Program-made: the position numbers and the translations under genes | Shown here: in pieces, positions 50,724-60,551 of the stretch | How the letters are laid out: each line of letters starts with the position of its first letter | Position numbering within the stretch: the stretch's first letter is position 1 | Notes under the pieces: model-generated | The model's input: only the letters and a program-made list of their open reading frames with translations | Databases searched by the model: none | Told to the model about the DNA's origin: nothing | Assembly: GCF_003367475.1 (NCBI RefSeq) | Contig: NZ_QRHA01000006.1 | Span: 1-64,000 of the forward strand | Direction of reading: 5' to 3' | From: Alteromonas aestuariivivens | GTDB taxonomy: Bacteria > Pseudomonadota > Gammaproteobacteria > Enterobacterales > Alteromonadaceae | Length of the DNA stretch: 64,000 nucleotides

Positions 50724-52916
50724 TTAGCGTAAGAACGCTTCGTGAAGACCACCGTCAACACTGATAATTTGCCCGGTAGTTTTGCTCAACTGGCCAGACA
50801 CCATAAGATAAGCTGCTTCAGCCTGATCTGCCGGAGTTATAGGTTGCTTTGTCAGGGTGCGCTGTGCGTAAAAGTTAGCAAGCTTGTCGCGTAATACGTC
50901 ATCAGAATCCTGTTCGGAAAACTCAACATTGTATTTTGCCAGCGAGGCAATTACGCGGTCACGTGGGAACATGGTGCTGCCTTTAACCACGGTTGCAGGC
51001 GCAAGTCCATTCACGTTAACCAGCGGTGCAAGTTCCACTGCAAGTTCGCGCACAAGGTGGTTGGCTGCTGCTTTTGACGTGTCATAAGCCAAAGAGCCTT
51101 TCTTGGATACCGCCGCATTTACACTGGTGGTTAATACCAGTGCGCCCGGCAGACCTTGTGCCTTCCAGATTTCGTTTGCTTCGGTGCCAACGATGTAACC
51201 ACCTTTGACATTCACCGCGAAGCTTACATCGAATTGCTGGTCATTGCTCATGCCTGCCTGGCCGGGAGCCAAAAAGACACCGGCAGTAACAATAACTTTG
51301 TCAATGCCACCGTAGGCCAGCGTAACCTGATCAAACATTGCTTTTACGCTTTCCCGCTTGGTGATGTCAACGCCCAGGGCAATAGCCGGGCCACAGCTGG
51401 AGATTCCGGTACCGGCTACGCCGATACCCTGACCGTAGATTGAAGTTAACTCGTCTGCGGTTGCCTGTGCTGCTTCCAAACGCAAATCAGCACACACAAC
51501 GTGAGCGCCTTCTTTGGCCACACGGAAAGCCGTTTCTTTACCAATGCCATCGCCAGCACCAATAACAACAACGACGTCTCTGGCCAATGGTGCTTCTTTC
51601 GGCATACGTTGCAGTTTGGCTTCTTCCAGCGCCCAGTATTCAATGTCGAACGCTTCCTGCATGGGCAGTGCAGTGTACTCACTGATGGCTTCAGCACCGC
51701 GCATAACTTCAATTGCGCAGTTATAAAATTCAGTGGTAACACGGGATTCACTCTTGTTTTTACCCCAGCCAATTACGCCGACGCCCGGGATCAGAACTAC
51801 TGTTGGGCTCGGGTCGCGCATCGGCGGAGAATCTTCGCGCTTACAGGTATTGTAATAATCGATGTAATCCAGGCGATATTGATCTATGCCTTTCTCGAAT
51901 TTTTCCACCAGTGTTTCGAAGCTGTCCTGCTGAGGGTCAAAGTCGACGTACAAGGGTTGGATTTTGGTGCGCAGGAAGTGATCCGGGCAGGATGTACCCA
52001 GCTTTGCCAGGCGCGGGGCGTCAACACTGTTAACAAAGCGCAAAGCAGTGTCGTCAGATTGTACGGTGCCAATGAATTTGACCTTGTTCGACAATAGTCC
52101 ACGGGCAACAGGCAGGAATTTGCTTAACAGTTCATTTCTTTCCTGCTCCGGCAGGCTTTGATACTTGGCACCACCAAAGGTGTCTTCACCCTTGTCGTGC
52201 TCTTCAATGTACCGTGCCGCAGTCTCGATAACCCACAGTGAGGTTTCGTAACAGCTCTTGCTTTCACTGTTCCAGTTGGTATGGCCGTGCTGACCCAACA
52301 GGATCCCTACAATATCTGGATTTTCGGCATAGGTTTGCTCACACACTTTGGCCGCTTCCCAACCGGGACGCATCCAGGGCACATACGCCATTTGTCCGCC
52401 CCAGATAACTTCGGTCAGTTCACGCTGGTCTTTACAGGACGCCACGGCAATGACCGCATTTGGGTGCAGGTGGTCAACGTGCTTTTCTTCAATCATCGAG
52501 TGAAGCGGGGTATCAATAGACGAAGCGCGCGGGTTCAGGCAGAAGTTACAGTGTTTGAACATGCCCACCATGGCATCTTCACCTTCAGACTTATAGCCTT
52601 TGTTCGGGAATGACTGGTAGGTGTTGTCCAGAGCGCGCAGTTTGTCCTGGTACAGCGAGGAAAAATTTTCTTTGGTTGCGGTGCGCAAATCACCGCCTGA
52701 GCCTTTTACCCACAACACTTCAACCTGTTCTCCGGTCAGAGGGTCGGTTTCCATGAGCTTGGCTGAGGTATTTCCTCCACCGGTATTGGTAATTCTCTGG
52801 TCTGCACCGAGGATGTTTGAACGGTATACAAGGCTTCCTATTGGAGTTAACTCATTTGCTACAGCATCATCCCAACTGTAATTTACAAACTTAAACTCTT
52901 CTTTTTTGATCGGCAT
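50724..52916 (-). CDS. rhaD: Bifunctional rhamnulose-1-phosphate aldolase / lactaldehyde dehydrogenase
   Basis: About 730 residues. The N-terminal class II aldolase/adducin domain (to about residue 430) has G-G-G-N-T-S-A-K, L-H-P-N-A-V and G-Q-H-G-H-T-N-W metal-site motifs. The C-terminal SDR domain has V-I-G-A-G-D-G-I-G and Y-D-T-S-K. The aldolase part splits rhamnulose-1-phosphate to DHAP and L-lactaldehyde; the SDR part oxidises lactaldehyde to L-lactate, the substrate for LutABC. This is the RhaEW fusion known in several Gram-negatives. ATG 52916 (M-P-I-K-K-E-E-F) is preferred to 52970 because it has GGAG upstream. Confidence 0.92.
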   Translation of the reverse strand: MPIKKEEFKFVNYSWDDAVANELTPIGSLVYRSNILGADQRITNTGGGNTSAKLMETDPLTGEQVEVLWVKGSGGDLRTATKENFSSLYQDKLRALDNTYQSFPNKGYKSEGEDAMVGMFKHCNFCLNPRASSIDTPLHSMIEEKHVDHLHPNAVIAVASCKDQRELTEVIWGGQMAYVPWMRPGWEAAKVCEQTYAENPDIVGILLGQHGHTNWNSESKSCYETSLWVIETAARYIEEHDKGEDTFGGAKYQSLPEQERNELLSKFLPVARGLLSNKVKFIGTVQSDDTALRFVNSVDAPRLAKLGTSCPDHFLRTKIQPLYVDFDPQQDSFETLVEKFEKGIDQYRLDYIDYYNTCKREDSPPMRDPSPTVVLIPGVGVIGWGKNKSESRVTTEFYNCAIEVMRGAEAISEYTALPMQEAFDIEYWALEEAKLQRMPKEAPLARDVVVVIGAGDGIGKETAFRVAKEGAHVVCADLRLEAAQATADELTSIYGQGIGVAGTGISSCGPAIALGVDITKRESVKAMFDQVTLAYGGIDKVIVTAGVFLAPGQAGMSNDQQFDVSFAVNVKGGYIVGTEANEIWKAQGLPGALVLTTSVNAAVSKKGSLAYDTSKAAANHLVRELAVELAPLVNVNGLAPATVVKGSTMFPRDRVIASLAKYNVEFSEQDSDDVLRDKLANFYAQRTLTKQPITPADQAEAAYLMVSGQLSKTTGQIISVDGGLHEAFLR

Positions 52917-53228
52917 CTTGCACTTAACTCCAATATTATCAAAGTCGTTATTAAAAGATCTTGGCATCAAGTAAGGTACTTGATGTTACACCTCAAATGA
53001 ACATAGTCAAGCATTATAGCTCATAAACGCTCACGTTTGGATCGATTTAAACCAATAAAATTTACATCTCATTCATAAAGGCGCATAAAAATAAAACACA
53101 ATTTGCATCATGTTATTGATAGCAAATAAAAATTCGCATGCGAGGGGCGTTGTGGAGTAACTGAGTGGGGGAGAGTTAGTTTGGACGATTTTGATGTGAG
53201 CTGAAAATAGAGTGTGCGCCTGATGTAT
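52917..53228. promoter_or_regulatory. Promoter region of the rhamnose catabolic operon
   Basis: This AT-rich stretch of about 310 bp should contain the leftward promoter for the rhaEW-rhaI-permease operon. CATAAACGCTCA at 53022-53033 also occurs upstream of the PL25 gene (22279-22290), and a variant is upstream of kdgK. A hairpin (GCGCCTGA/TCAGGCGC, 53216-53236) overlaps the end of the neighbouring isomerase gene. Confidence 0.5.
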
Positions 53229-53567
53229 TCAGGCGCGTTTTGCATAACAGCTTTTGTTCATGTCCTGAACGTCCACCGACAAGGCAACGGAGTCATCGGT
53301 AAGCGCGCAAAGAGCTTCAAGTATGGAGACTGAAAGGGCGGATTTTTGTTCGTCGCTCCGGCCTTCAAGAATGCTCAGGGTAACGTGTATGAATTCCGCA
53401 TCCTTTCCACCAACCAGATAGTATTCACAGGCAACGGCACGGGTTTTAATTGCTGCAGGTGAAAACAGCCCGGAGCCAAGCGCAGCGTTGTGAACGGTAC
53501 TGACGATAGATGAAGGTGATAGTTGGGTTTCAATTGGCCTGGCGTATTCGATCACACAATGGGGCAT
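53229..53567 (-). CDS. 5-carboxymethyl-2-hydroxymuconate isomerase family protein
   Basis: A 112-residue CHMI-like protein of the tautomerase superfamily. It has the expected Pro after the initiator Met (P-H-C-V-I-E-Y) as catalytic base, and Y-Y-L-V-G-G-K-D-A-E-F-I-H-V-T-L-S-I-L-E-G-R-S. CHMI isomerises an intermediate in homoprotocatechuate degradation, but none of the other genes of that route are here, so its function may differ. It looks unrelated to the glycan locus. Confidence 0.85.
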   Translation of the reverse strand: MPHCVIEYARPIETQLSPSSIVSTVHNAALGSGLFSPAAIKTRAVACEYYLVGGKDAEFIHVTLSILEGRSDEQKSALSVSILEALCALTDDSVALSVDVQDMNKSCYAKRA

Positions 53568-53709
53568 GGCAGGGGTCCTGTATCAGTAGTGGGGGTAAGC
53601 ACGGGTATTACGATGTAGCGTAGAAATAGCATGCTTAAGGTATCGAGTGCCATGGTTTTTACTGGAAAAGTTAAACCAGTGTGCATTCCGGAATTCTCTG
53701 GCTGTGGGG

Positions 53710-55380
53710 CTACAGATGTGGCATTGCCCGTTTGATGATGGCCGGCAGGTCAATGTTCCTGCAGTTCAGTGTACCAAACTGGTGGTATTGCGCGGGGGCA
53801 AGTCGGCTGTCGACAAACGCCTGGGCGATAAGAGGCTCTCCATATTTGATCAGGGTCGCTGCCTGCCAGGCCAGCGCCAGTTGCTCCATTCTCTGGCGCG
53901 CATGGGAATGTAAATCCTGTGAATCACGCAGATTTTGGATAACGTCATCCAGATATTGGTCGTATCCAAGATATTCGCCACGCGCTGCAATCAGTTCCCG
54001 TTCCATTGCTTCCATGCTGGCGGGTTCCCGTTCAATGATGCGCAGCAGGTCCAGGCACTGAATATTGCCGGAGCCTTCCCATATGGCATTAACCGGTGCT
54101 TCACGATAGAGGCGGCTGGCGACGTTTTCTTCCACGTAGCCAACTCCGCCAATGCATTCCATGGCTTCATAGGTGTGCTGTACCGCCCGTTTGCAAAGCC
54201 AGTATTTGCCAATCGCTGTGGCGCAGCGCACCAGTGAGGCTTGTTCGGAGCCATCAGACTGGTCCAGTGCGTGCGCTACCCGCATGCTGACCGCCAGCGC
54301 TGCCTCTGCTTCAAGAGCGAGGTCGGCCAGCACGTTTCGCATTAGCGGTTGTTGATGCAGGTTTTTGCCAAACGCATCACGCCCGGCAGTGTGCCAGATT
54401 GCTTCCTTGGCTGCCTGGGCCATTAACGCACTGGAGCCCAGCATACAGTCGTAGCGGGTTAGTGCGACCATCTGAATAATGGTGGCAATGCCTCTTCCTT
54501 CCTCCCCCAGCAGCCACCCTTGTGCACCGCGCAGTTCAATCTCGGCACTGGCGTTGGAACAGTTACCCAGCTTGTTCTTCAGGCGCTGAATGTGAATAGG
54601 GTTTTTACTGCCGTCTTCGCACCAGCGGGGAACCAGAAAGCACGAAAGCTGTTCTCCGGCTTTGGCCAGCATTAGAAACGCATCGCTCATGGGCGCAGAA
54701 CAAAACCATTTGTGGCCGCTGAGCGAGTAGCGCTGTCCGGGCCCCGGTTTGCCTAAAGGCGTGGCGTTGGTGGTATTGGCGCGCACATCCGACCCGCCTT
54801 GCTTTTCGGTCATCGCCATTCCAATGGTGACGCCTGGTTTGTTGTACCAAGGGCGGTTTTCAGGGGCGTATTGCGGTGCCAGTATTTTAGGCAGCCAGCG
54901 CTTTGCCATGTCTGACTGTTGGCGGAGTGCCGGAACACAGGCAAAGGTCATGGTGAGTGGGCAGCCTGATCCGGGGTCTGCATGGGTATGTAAATAAGCC
55001 AGACCAGCGCGTACAACATGTGCACCCGGTTGAGGTTCGGTCCAGGGCAGGCTGCAGTGACCTGATTCGATGGCATGAGCCATCAGCTGATGATAAGCCG
55101 GGTGGTAGGCTATTTCATCAATACGCCTGCCAAAGCGGTCATGAGAACTTAATTCCGGGCGATGTTTATTAGCCAGAAAGCCGGCGGCCAATAAATCATG
55201 GCCCACCCTTTCACCGAATTTGCTAAGCCGCGCATCACCCCAGTCTCCATCAAAACGCTTAACCCAGAACTGTAAAATCCGGTCGGCCTGATAGACGTTG
55301 TAATTTTCCAGCGGTGCGGGCTGGTTAAATACCCGATGGGTTTCCCCGCAACCGTTTTGTTCTGGGGGAGAGTGGCGCAT
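53710..55380 (-). CDS. Acyl-CoA dehydrogenase, AidB-like
   Basis: About 556 residues of the long acyl-CoA dehydrogenase branch including AidB: an F-N-Q-P-A-P-L-E-N-Y N-terminus, M-T-E-K-Q-G-G-S-D-V-R, G-H-K-W-F-C-S-A, and R-E-A-P-V-N-A-I-W-E-G-S-G-N-I with the catalytic Glu. AidB-type proteins bind FAD and DNA and are linked to alkylation stress, though other members oxidise branched acyl-CoAs. The frame extends into the adjacent MITE (to 55431); that extension is artificial. ATG 55380, about 9 bases after AGGA, is the likely native start. Confidence 0.85.
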   Translation of the reverse strand: MRHSPPEQNGCGETHRVFNQPAPLENYNVYQADRILQFWVKRFDGDWGDARLSKFGERVGHDLLAAGFLANKHRPELSSHDRFGRRIDEIAYHPAYHQLMAHAIESGHCSLPWTEPQPGAHVVRAGLAYLHTHADPGSGCPLTMTFACVPALRQQSDMAKRWLPKILAPQYAPENRPWYNKPGVTIGMAMTEKQGGSDVRANTTNATPLGKPGPGQRYSLSGHKWFCSAPMSDAFLMLAKAGEQLSCFLVPRWCEDGSKNPIHIQRLKNKLGNCSNASAEIELRGAQGWLLGEEGRGIATIIQMVALTRYDCMLGSSALMAQAAKEAIWHTAGRDAFGKNLHQQPLMRNVLADLALEAEAALAVSMRVAHALDQSDGSEQASLVRCATAIGKYWLCKRAVQHTYEAMECIGGVGYVEENVASRLYREAPVNAIWEGSGNIQCLDLLRIIEREPASMEAMERELIAARGEYLGYDQYLDDVIQNLRDSQDLHSHARQRMEQLALAWQAATLIKYGEPLIAQAFVDSRLAPAQYHQFGTLNCRNIDLPAIIKRAMPHL

Positions 55381-55407
55381 CCGTAGCATTCCTGATGGCG
55401 AACAGTC

Positions 55408-55675
55408 TAGGGTGTGTTTATCTTTGTTCATTATTTATATTGGAAACTAAAATGGCTGAGAACAAGGCGTCGGTGACGCAGTTTGGCAATCCAAATAAGT
55501 CAGCGACAACGCGGCTATCGGCCATTTTAGGTGCAACCCGCTGGGCAGTGGCCATTATTGCGCCGTACTGCCCACAAATTCGCTCATTTAGACCCACTAA
55601 ACCTCACTCATTTGCGATTGCCTGGCGCAATAATGACCAACTGCATAAACAATGAACAAAGATAAACACACCCTA
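55408..55675. mobile_element. 264-bp MITE, copy 2, with TA target duplication
   Basis: The element spans 55410-55673, flanked by TA at 55408-55409 and 55674-55675. The inverted terminal repeat is at least 23 bp perfect (GGGTGTGTTTATCTTTGTT plus CATT). It is the same length as copy 1 and about 90% identical, in opposite orientation. It carries an ATG in its left terminal repeat that reads in frame into the acyl-CoA dehydrogenase gene. No transposase is encoded. Confidence 0.9.
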
Positions 55676-55749
55676 GGCTAACAATGGATGCAGGAGGGTA
55701 ATTTCGCAAGTTTCCCATGCCTGTTCAGTGCGTGGGTCTTGCCACGTTA

Positions 55750-57165
55750 TCAGGCTTGTGGGTGCACTGCTTTTTGCTCCGCACCGGGATTTTCATCGCG
55801 GAAACTGAACCAGTTGGTATAGGCGTAGATCACACTGATAACGAGTACCAGAATGTGATACCACAGGAACGGCAGGTAGGTGCCTGTCGCCACGCCCAGC
55901 GTGGTTGCCATGAATACACCGCCGTCAGTCCAGGGGATCATGGGGGTTGTGATAGTGCCACCGGCTTCTGCGTTGCGCGACAGCACCCGGCGATCTATGC
56001 CCATGGCCTGGTAGTTCTTACCGGTTATGGTACTGGCAGTGATCAACGCAACATAGGCTGCACCACCGAGCATATTGCCCAGAACGCCGGCCAGTATGGT
56101 GGAGACTCCCAGCCGTCCGGGTGTGCTGGCCCAGTGTTGCAGGCGATTTGCAATGGTAGCGAGTACACCAGTAACTTCCATCAGGCCCCCCAGGCCAAGT
56201 GCCAGGATCACCAGCAGAATCACTTCCAGCATTGAAGTAATGCCGCCGCGATTGAGCAGGATGCCAATGAACGAATCACTGGTGCTGATGACATTGCCCC
56301 GGTAAAGGGTTGTCAGTGCTTCTGTCAGGGTTTTGTCGCTAAATCCATAAGCCCAAACCACACCCAGTAATGCGCCCAGGAGGATCACCGGCACTGCCGG
56401 CATCTGCATTATCAACAGTGCTACTACCACCAGCGCAGGTATCAGCATGTACCATGCGATAGGGTAAATTTCGCTGATCGTGGCCATTACCTCTTCAGCT
56501 CGACTGGTACTGCCGCCCAAATCAAATGCAAAACCGGTGAACAGAAATAAAATGGCGGTAATCAAAAAGGCCGGGCCACTGACGTACAGCATGGACTTGA
56601 TGTGAGAAACCAGGCTGACCCTGCACAGGGATGCGGTCATCACGGTAGTATCCGACAGGGGCGACAGTTTGTCGCCCACGTATGCGCCGCAGATGGCGGC
56701 GCCGGCGACCAGGGGCAGTGGCAGGCCGAACCCTGCGCCAATTCCCATCATTGCGATACCCGCTGTGCCAACAGTTCCAAAAGAGGTGCCGGTAGCAACC
56801 GAGGTAACCGAACAGATGATAAAGGCCGCAAACAGGAAGATGTCGGGGCTCATAATGGACAAGCCCAGATATATGATATTGGGTACGACGCCGCCGGCCA
56901 TCCAGCTGCCAATCAATGCGCCCACGGCCATCAGGACCAGTATGGCATCCATACCCTTACTGATACCCTGAATTAGCCCGTGCTGCATACGCGGGTAACT
57001 GACGCCATTTACCTTTCCCAGAGCCATAATGAGAAACCAGCTTGCCAGCAAAGCTATCTGGATGGATTGAGACAACACCTCGGTCAGCAGATACAAGGTA
57101 GCAATGATGCTGAAAACCAGCACGAAAATCTGCCGCATGGAAGGCGAGGGTTGAGGGTGCTGCAT
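55750..57165 (-). CDS. nhaC: NhaC-family Na+/H+ antiporter
   Basis: A 471-residue membrane protein with about 11-12 helices. It has G-S-W-M-A-G-G-V-V-P, S-V-A-T-G-T-S-F-G-T-V-G-T-A-G and C-G-A-Y-V-G-D-K-L-S-P-L-S-D-T-T motifs, typical of NhaC. It would export Na+ in exchange for protons, useful in a marine habitat and for sustaining the Na+ gradient used by TRAP transport. It stands alone downstream of the MITE. Confidence 0.9.
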   Translation of the reverse strand: MQHPQPSPSMRQIFVLVFSIIATLYLLTEVLSQSIQIALLASWFLIMALGKVNGVSYPRMQHGLIQGISKGMDAILVLMAVGALIGSWMAGGVVPNIIYLGLSIMSPDIFLFAAFIICSVTSVATGTSFGTVGTAGIAMMGIGAGFGLPLPLVAGAAICGAYVGDKLSPLSDTTVMTASLCRVSLVSHIKSMLYVSGPAFLITAILFLFTGFAFDLGGSTSRAEEVMATISEIYPIAWYMLIPALVVVALLIMQMPAVPVILLGALLGVVWAYGFSDKTLTEALTTLYRGNVISTSDSFIGILLNRGGITSMLEVILLVILALGLGGLMEVTGVLATIANRLQHWASTPGRLGVSTILAGVLGNMLGGAAYVALITASTITGKNYQAMGIDRRVLSRNAEAGGTITTPMIPWTDGGVFMATTLGVATGTYLPFLWYHILVLVISVIYAYTNWFSFRDENPGAEQKAVHPQA

Positions 57166-57378
57166 AGTGGCTCCGTAGGTTTTGCCGTGCCGATGGCCGT
57201 ATAAAATTTAATCCGATTGAGGCCAGCATACCCGTGCACCAAATTATTATCCAGTGATATCAGTGGGTTAAATATTGACGCGCGGTTGGAAGAGTGTTCT
57301 CTTTTTTGTTCGTTTCTGTGATTGGTGATTTAGCCTGGTTGTGGCACACTGAATCTGTGTGTTAACTGAGGAATGATC

Positions 57379-58509
57379 ATGGACAGGATGCAGCATCGGC
57401 CTTTGTTTAAGTACTCCCGGGACCATTCCGCGTTATTTTCAGAACTGGCCCGGTTTCGTAACCTTGCCGCACAATCGCTGGGGCTCACGGATTATGAATT
57501 TCATAAAACCCCCAAGTTCATCGGCCCCAACGGTGAACGGCTCACCATTGAACCGGAACGCAGTATTGTGGTGCCGAGTGTGGATTTGTTTAAAGGAGTT
57601 CGCCAGATCCTCACAGACTCAGTGCGCAGCCTCACGCCAATTACCCACAGCGAAATAGGGTACCGTTACCCTACGGCGGCTTTAGCAGGGTTGGATGCCC
57701 CTTTCATAAAACGCATGCGTTCGGAATATTTCCACCGCGTGGACGAAGACCGTTCAATTTGCCGGCCGGTGAATTTGTCCTATGGCATAAAAAGCCGAGG
57801 GAAGGCAGATAACCGCCAGGAATACGAAGTGTGGCTGCCGGACGACGATCCTGATCTCGATCCGTTACCGCTGTTGATTGACAAATACGGAGAGGATTTA
57901 CCGGACGATGTTCGTGCGTTCGTGCATCAGCCCAGTGCGGTGCATGGCTGGATGGGTGTAAAGCGGGCGGCGTTTGAGGCCCTCTATCAGAACCCTGCAG
58001 TGATGGGGGATTTGGTGATGTGTGTAGCGTTTTCGGTTGATGCATACAACATAGGCGCCCGGCCGGATTTGTCGTATTCTCCCGAGGTGGAAAGTTCCAT
58101 AGCTGTGAGTAATGCCGAGCTGGAATGGGAGGTTATGGGCTTCTATGCTCCCAAAGGCGCGCATCCGGACCATGATTTTACCTGGAACGCCATTAATCAC
58201 ACACTGGCTGCTGTGGGGGCCCCCATTAGCGATGTTTACGCCAGCGTGATCATTCCCATTGCGGAAAGCAAAACCGAACGTATTTTGAGTACCATCCGCA
58301 ATCAGGGCATTACCACAGAGCATATTGCCTACCTGAATCTGCAGCCATGGGAGTTTTTGCAGACCACCAGTGAACACCGCGTAAAATCCCACGACCCGTC
58401 CCGGACGGTTAATCTGCTCGGCAGGTTAAACCGGCTGTTTTATCAGCCGGAGCGTAAACTGCCGTCCATTCAGTATATCCACGACCTTATCTCCCAGGAT
58501 GCGTATTGA
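57379..58509 (+). CDS. Conserved-looking hypothetical protein
   Basis: About 376 residues, soluble, with no signal peptide and no motif that I recognise. ATG 57379 is seven bases after GAGG, so I prefer it to ATG 57373. Notable stretches are I-G-P-N-G-E-R-L-T-I-E-P-E-R-S, E-V-W-L-P-D-D-D-P-D-L-D-P-L-P-L and H-D-F-T-W-N-A-I-N-H-T-L-A-A-V-G. Base composition and codon use look like the neighbours. It is followed by a hairpin (58519-58555) and is convergent with gntP. Function is unknown; a link to gluconate genes is not shown. Confidence 0.75.
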   Translation: MDRMQHRPLFKYSRDHSALFSELARFRNLAAQSLGLTDYEFHKTPKFIGPNGERLTIEPERSIVVPSVDLFKGVRQILTDSVRSLTPITHSEIGYRYPTAALAGLDAPFIKRMRSEYFHRVDEDRSICRPVNLSYGIKSRGKADNRQEYEVWLPDDDPDLDPLPLLIDKYGEDLPDDVRAFVHQPSAVHGWMGVKRAAFEALYQNPAVMGDLVMCVAFSVDAYNIGARPDLSYSPEVESSIAVSNAELEWEVMGFYAPKGAHPDHDFTWNAINHTLAAVGAPISDVYASVIIPIAESKTERILSTIRNQGITTEHIAYLNLQPWEFLQTTSEHRVKSHDPSRTVNLLGRLNRLFYQPERKLPSIQYIHDLISQDAY

Positions 58510-58518
58510 ATAAACCTG

Positions 58519-58555
58519 CTGACGTTTAACGCAACCGTGTTGCGCTGAACGTCAG
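58519..58555. terminator. Hairpin between convergent genes
   Basis: CTGACGTT pairs with AACGTCAG, extended by an inner GCAA/TTGC stem. It lies just after the hypothetical gene and at the end of gntP. There is no clear T tract, so it may work in both directions weakly. Confidence 0.6.
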
Positions 58556-59965
58556 TTACAGCATCACGCTGAGGCAGGCAGCGAGCACAAACGCTATGCA
58601 GCCAAGCAGGGTCTCCATCACTGTCCAGGTTTGCAGCGTGGTCTTTTCGTCCATGTCGAGCAGCCGGGATACCAGCCAGAAGCCGGAATCGTTGAAGTGA
58701 GAAAGCACGGTTGCGCCGCCGGCTATGGCGATAACAATAAAGCAGATATCCAAAGATGACAGCCCGGTAGCGGCATCTACTATAGGCGCAATCAGCGCGG
58801 CCGTTGTTGTGAGCGCAACGGTGGCTGACCCTTGGGCGACCCGAAGGCAGGCGGCAATCACAAAAGCGGCCAGAATGGCAGGCATACCGGTATCGTTCAG
58901 AGCACCCGCTAAAGCGTCACCAATCCCGCCGGCCCGCAATACCCCGCCAAACATCCCGCCGGCTCCGGTGACCAGCACCACCACGCAGATGGGGGCCAGA
59001 GATTCGCTGCACAGTTTGTTGAGCTGCCTTTGCCCAAAGCGTCGGCCAAACAGCAGCAGACACAGCAACAACGTGATCAGTAAGGCTACGGGGGTTTTAC
59101 CAACTAACCGCAGAGCGTCAACCCAAAAGGCCGGTTGTATTGCACCTGCGACGAGCAGTGTCGAGAGTCCGGTATCCAGGAAAATCAGCAGCACTGGCGT
59201 AAGCAGTATTGCCAATACCAGGCTGAAGGCCGGCGGTTGTGCATCTGTTACAGGCAGTTCGCCGGGGTCAGAAAACAGGCGGGAAATGGGAAGGTAAAAG
59301 CGTTTTCCGGCGTACAGGCCATAGCAATAAGCCCCCAGATACCAGGTTGGAATGGCAATGCAGATTCCACACACCAACAGAAGGCCAAGGTCGGCACCCA
59401 GCAATTCCCCTGCGGCCACTGGCCCCGGATGAGGGGGAACCAGAGCATGCATTACGGCAAAGGCTCCCGCTGCGGGAAGAGCGTAGGTAAGTGAGGAGCC
59501 GCCAACCCGGCTGGCCACAGACATCAGAATGGGCATCATAACCATCAGGCCTGCGTCAAAGAAAATTGGAAAACCAAACAACAGTGAGGCAATGCCCAGA
59601 GCCAGTGGCGCCCTGTCTTCGCCAAAACGCCGGATGAGTGTTTCGGCCAGCACAGTTGCCCCGCCGCTGACTTGCAGTATTTTTCCAATCATACTGCCAA
59701 GCCCAACCAGTAACGCTACCGATGCGAGGGTAGAGCCGAGACCGGACAAGAGGGTAGGCACCAGATTTTCAGCCGGGATACCGCAGGCCAGTGCCGTACC
59801 TATGCTGACCAGCAGCAGGGCGATAAACGCGTGTAACTGGCACCGTATAATTAAAAATACCAGCGTGAACAGGGCAACCAGGCCCACCAACAGCAAATAG
59901 AATGGGCTGGAGTAAAATACGGCGTCTTGCATTGTCAGGCGAACGTCAGTGTGTTGTTCTACCAT
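58556..59965 (-). CDS. gntP: Gluconate:H+ symporter, GntP family
   Basis: A 469-residue permease with about 12-14 helices and GntP-family segments such as F-G-F-P-I-F-F-D-A-G, P-P-H-P-G-P-V-A-A-G and S-H-F-N-D-S-G-F-W-L. It imports gluconate or related aldonates. It is divergent from the gluconokinase gene with a 31-bp spacer, giving a compact gluconate module. The start could also be Met12 (ATG 59932). Confidence 0.92.
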   Translation of the reverse strand: MVEQHTDVRLTMQDAVFYSSPFYLLLVGLVALFTLVFLIIRCQLHAFIALLLVSIGTALACGIPAENLVPTLLSGLGSTLASVALLVGLGSMIGKILQVSGGATVLAETLIRRFGEDRAPLALGIASLLFGFPIFFDAGLMVMMPILMSVASRVGGSSLTYALPAAGAFAVMHALVPPHPGPVAAGELLGADLGLLLVCGICIAIPTWYLGAYCYGLYAGKRFYLPISRLFSDPGELPVTDAQPPAFSLVLAILLTPVLLIFLDTGLSTLLVAGAIQPAFWVDALRLVGKTPVALLITLLLCLLLFGRRFGQRQLNKLCSESLAPICVVVLVTGAGGMFGGVLRAGGIGDALAGALNDTGMPAILAAFVIAACLRVAQGSATVALTTTAALIAPIVDAATGLSSLDICFIVIAIAGGATVLSHFNDSGFWLVSRLLDMDEKTTLQTWTVMETLLGCIAFVLAACLSVML

Positions 59966-59996
59966 TTAATGCAATGAAAACGGATGGGGCAACCGG

Positions 59997-60551
59997 ATGG
60001 CCGGAGATAATCTGCATAAACGAATAATCGTAATGGGCGTGAGCGGATCTGGGAAAAGTAAGGTGGCTGAGGAGCTTGCGCGGCAGTTGAACCTGGAGTT
60101 TATTGACGGCGATGACCTGCATCCTGAAGCCAACATCAATAAAATGGCCCGTGGTATTCCTTTGAACGATGAAGACCGGGCGCCCTGGCTGGAACGCATT
60201 CGCTGTGAGATATCCGGGTTTGGGCACAATGACAAAGGTTGTGTTGTGGTGTGCTCGGCATTAAAAAGGCGTTACCGGGAGCAGCTTCGTACAGGCAACC
60301 CGGGCATTGTATTTGTGTATCTGCACGGTGAAAGGGCGGTTATTTTGCAGCGCATGCAAAAACGGCAGGGCCATTTCATGCAGGCGAGTATGCTCGACAG
60401 CCAGCTTGCCGTACTGGAAGTGCCAGGCCCAGAGGAGAACGATGTGATTGAAATTGACGTTAGGCCAACACTTGAGGAAGTGGTCAGGCAGGCTCTGGCG
60501 GCATTGTCAGCACAGCCGGAGCCTGGAACAGCAAAAGTTATTTCTGGCTGA
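59997..60551 (+). CDS. gntK: Gluconokinase
   Basis: A 184-residue kinase with Walker A G-V-S-G-S-G-K-S, F-I-D-G-D-D-L-H-P and C-S-A-L-K-R-R-Y-R, characteristic of the small GntK family. It phosphorylates gluconate to 6-phosphogluconate, entering the pentose phosphate or Entner-Doudoroff route. Its 3' end overlaps the convergent AhpD-like gene by 14 bases. KDPG from the uronate branch would share the Entner-Doudoroff aldolase. Confidence 0.93.
   Translation: MAGDNLHKRIIVMGVSGSGKSKVAEELARQLNLEFIDGDDLHPEANINKMARGIPLNDEDRAPWLERIRCEISGFGHNDKGCVVVCSALKRRYREQLRTGNPGIVFVYLHGERAVILQRMQKRQGHFMQASMLDSQLAVLEVPGPEENDVIEIDVRPTLEEVVRQALAALSAQPEPGTAKVISG

Noticed and set aside
53216..53236. A rho-independent terminator for the CHMI gene
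   Set aside because: The GCGCCTGA/TCAGGCGC hairpin overlaps the stop codon and has no T tract on the gene's strand, so I list it only within the intergenic region.
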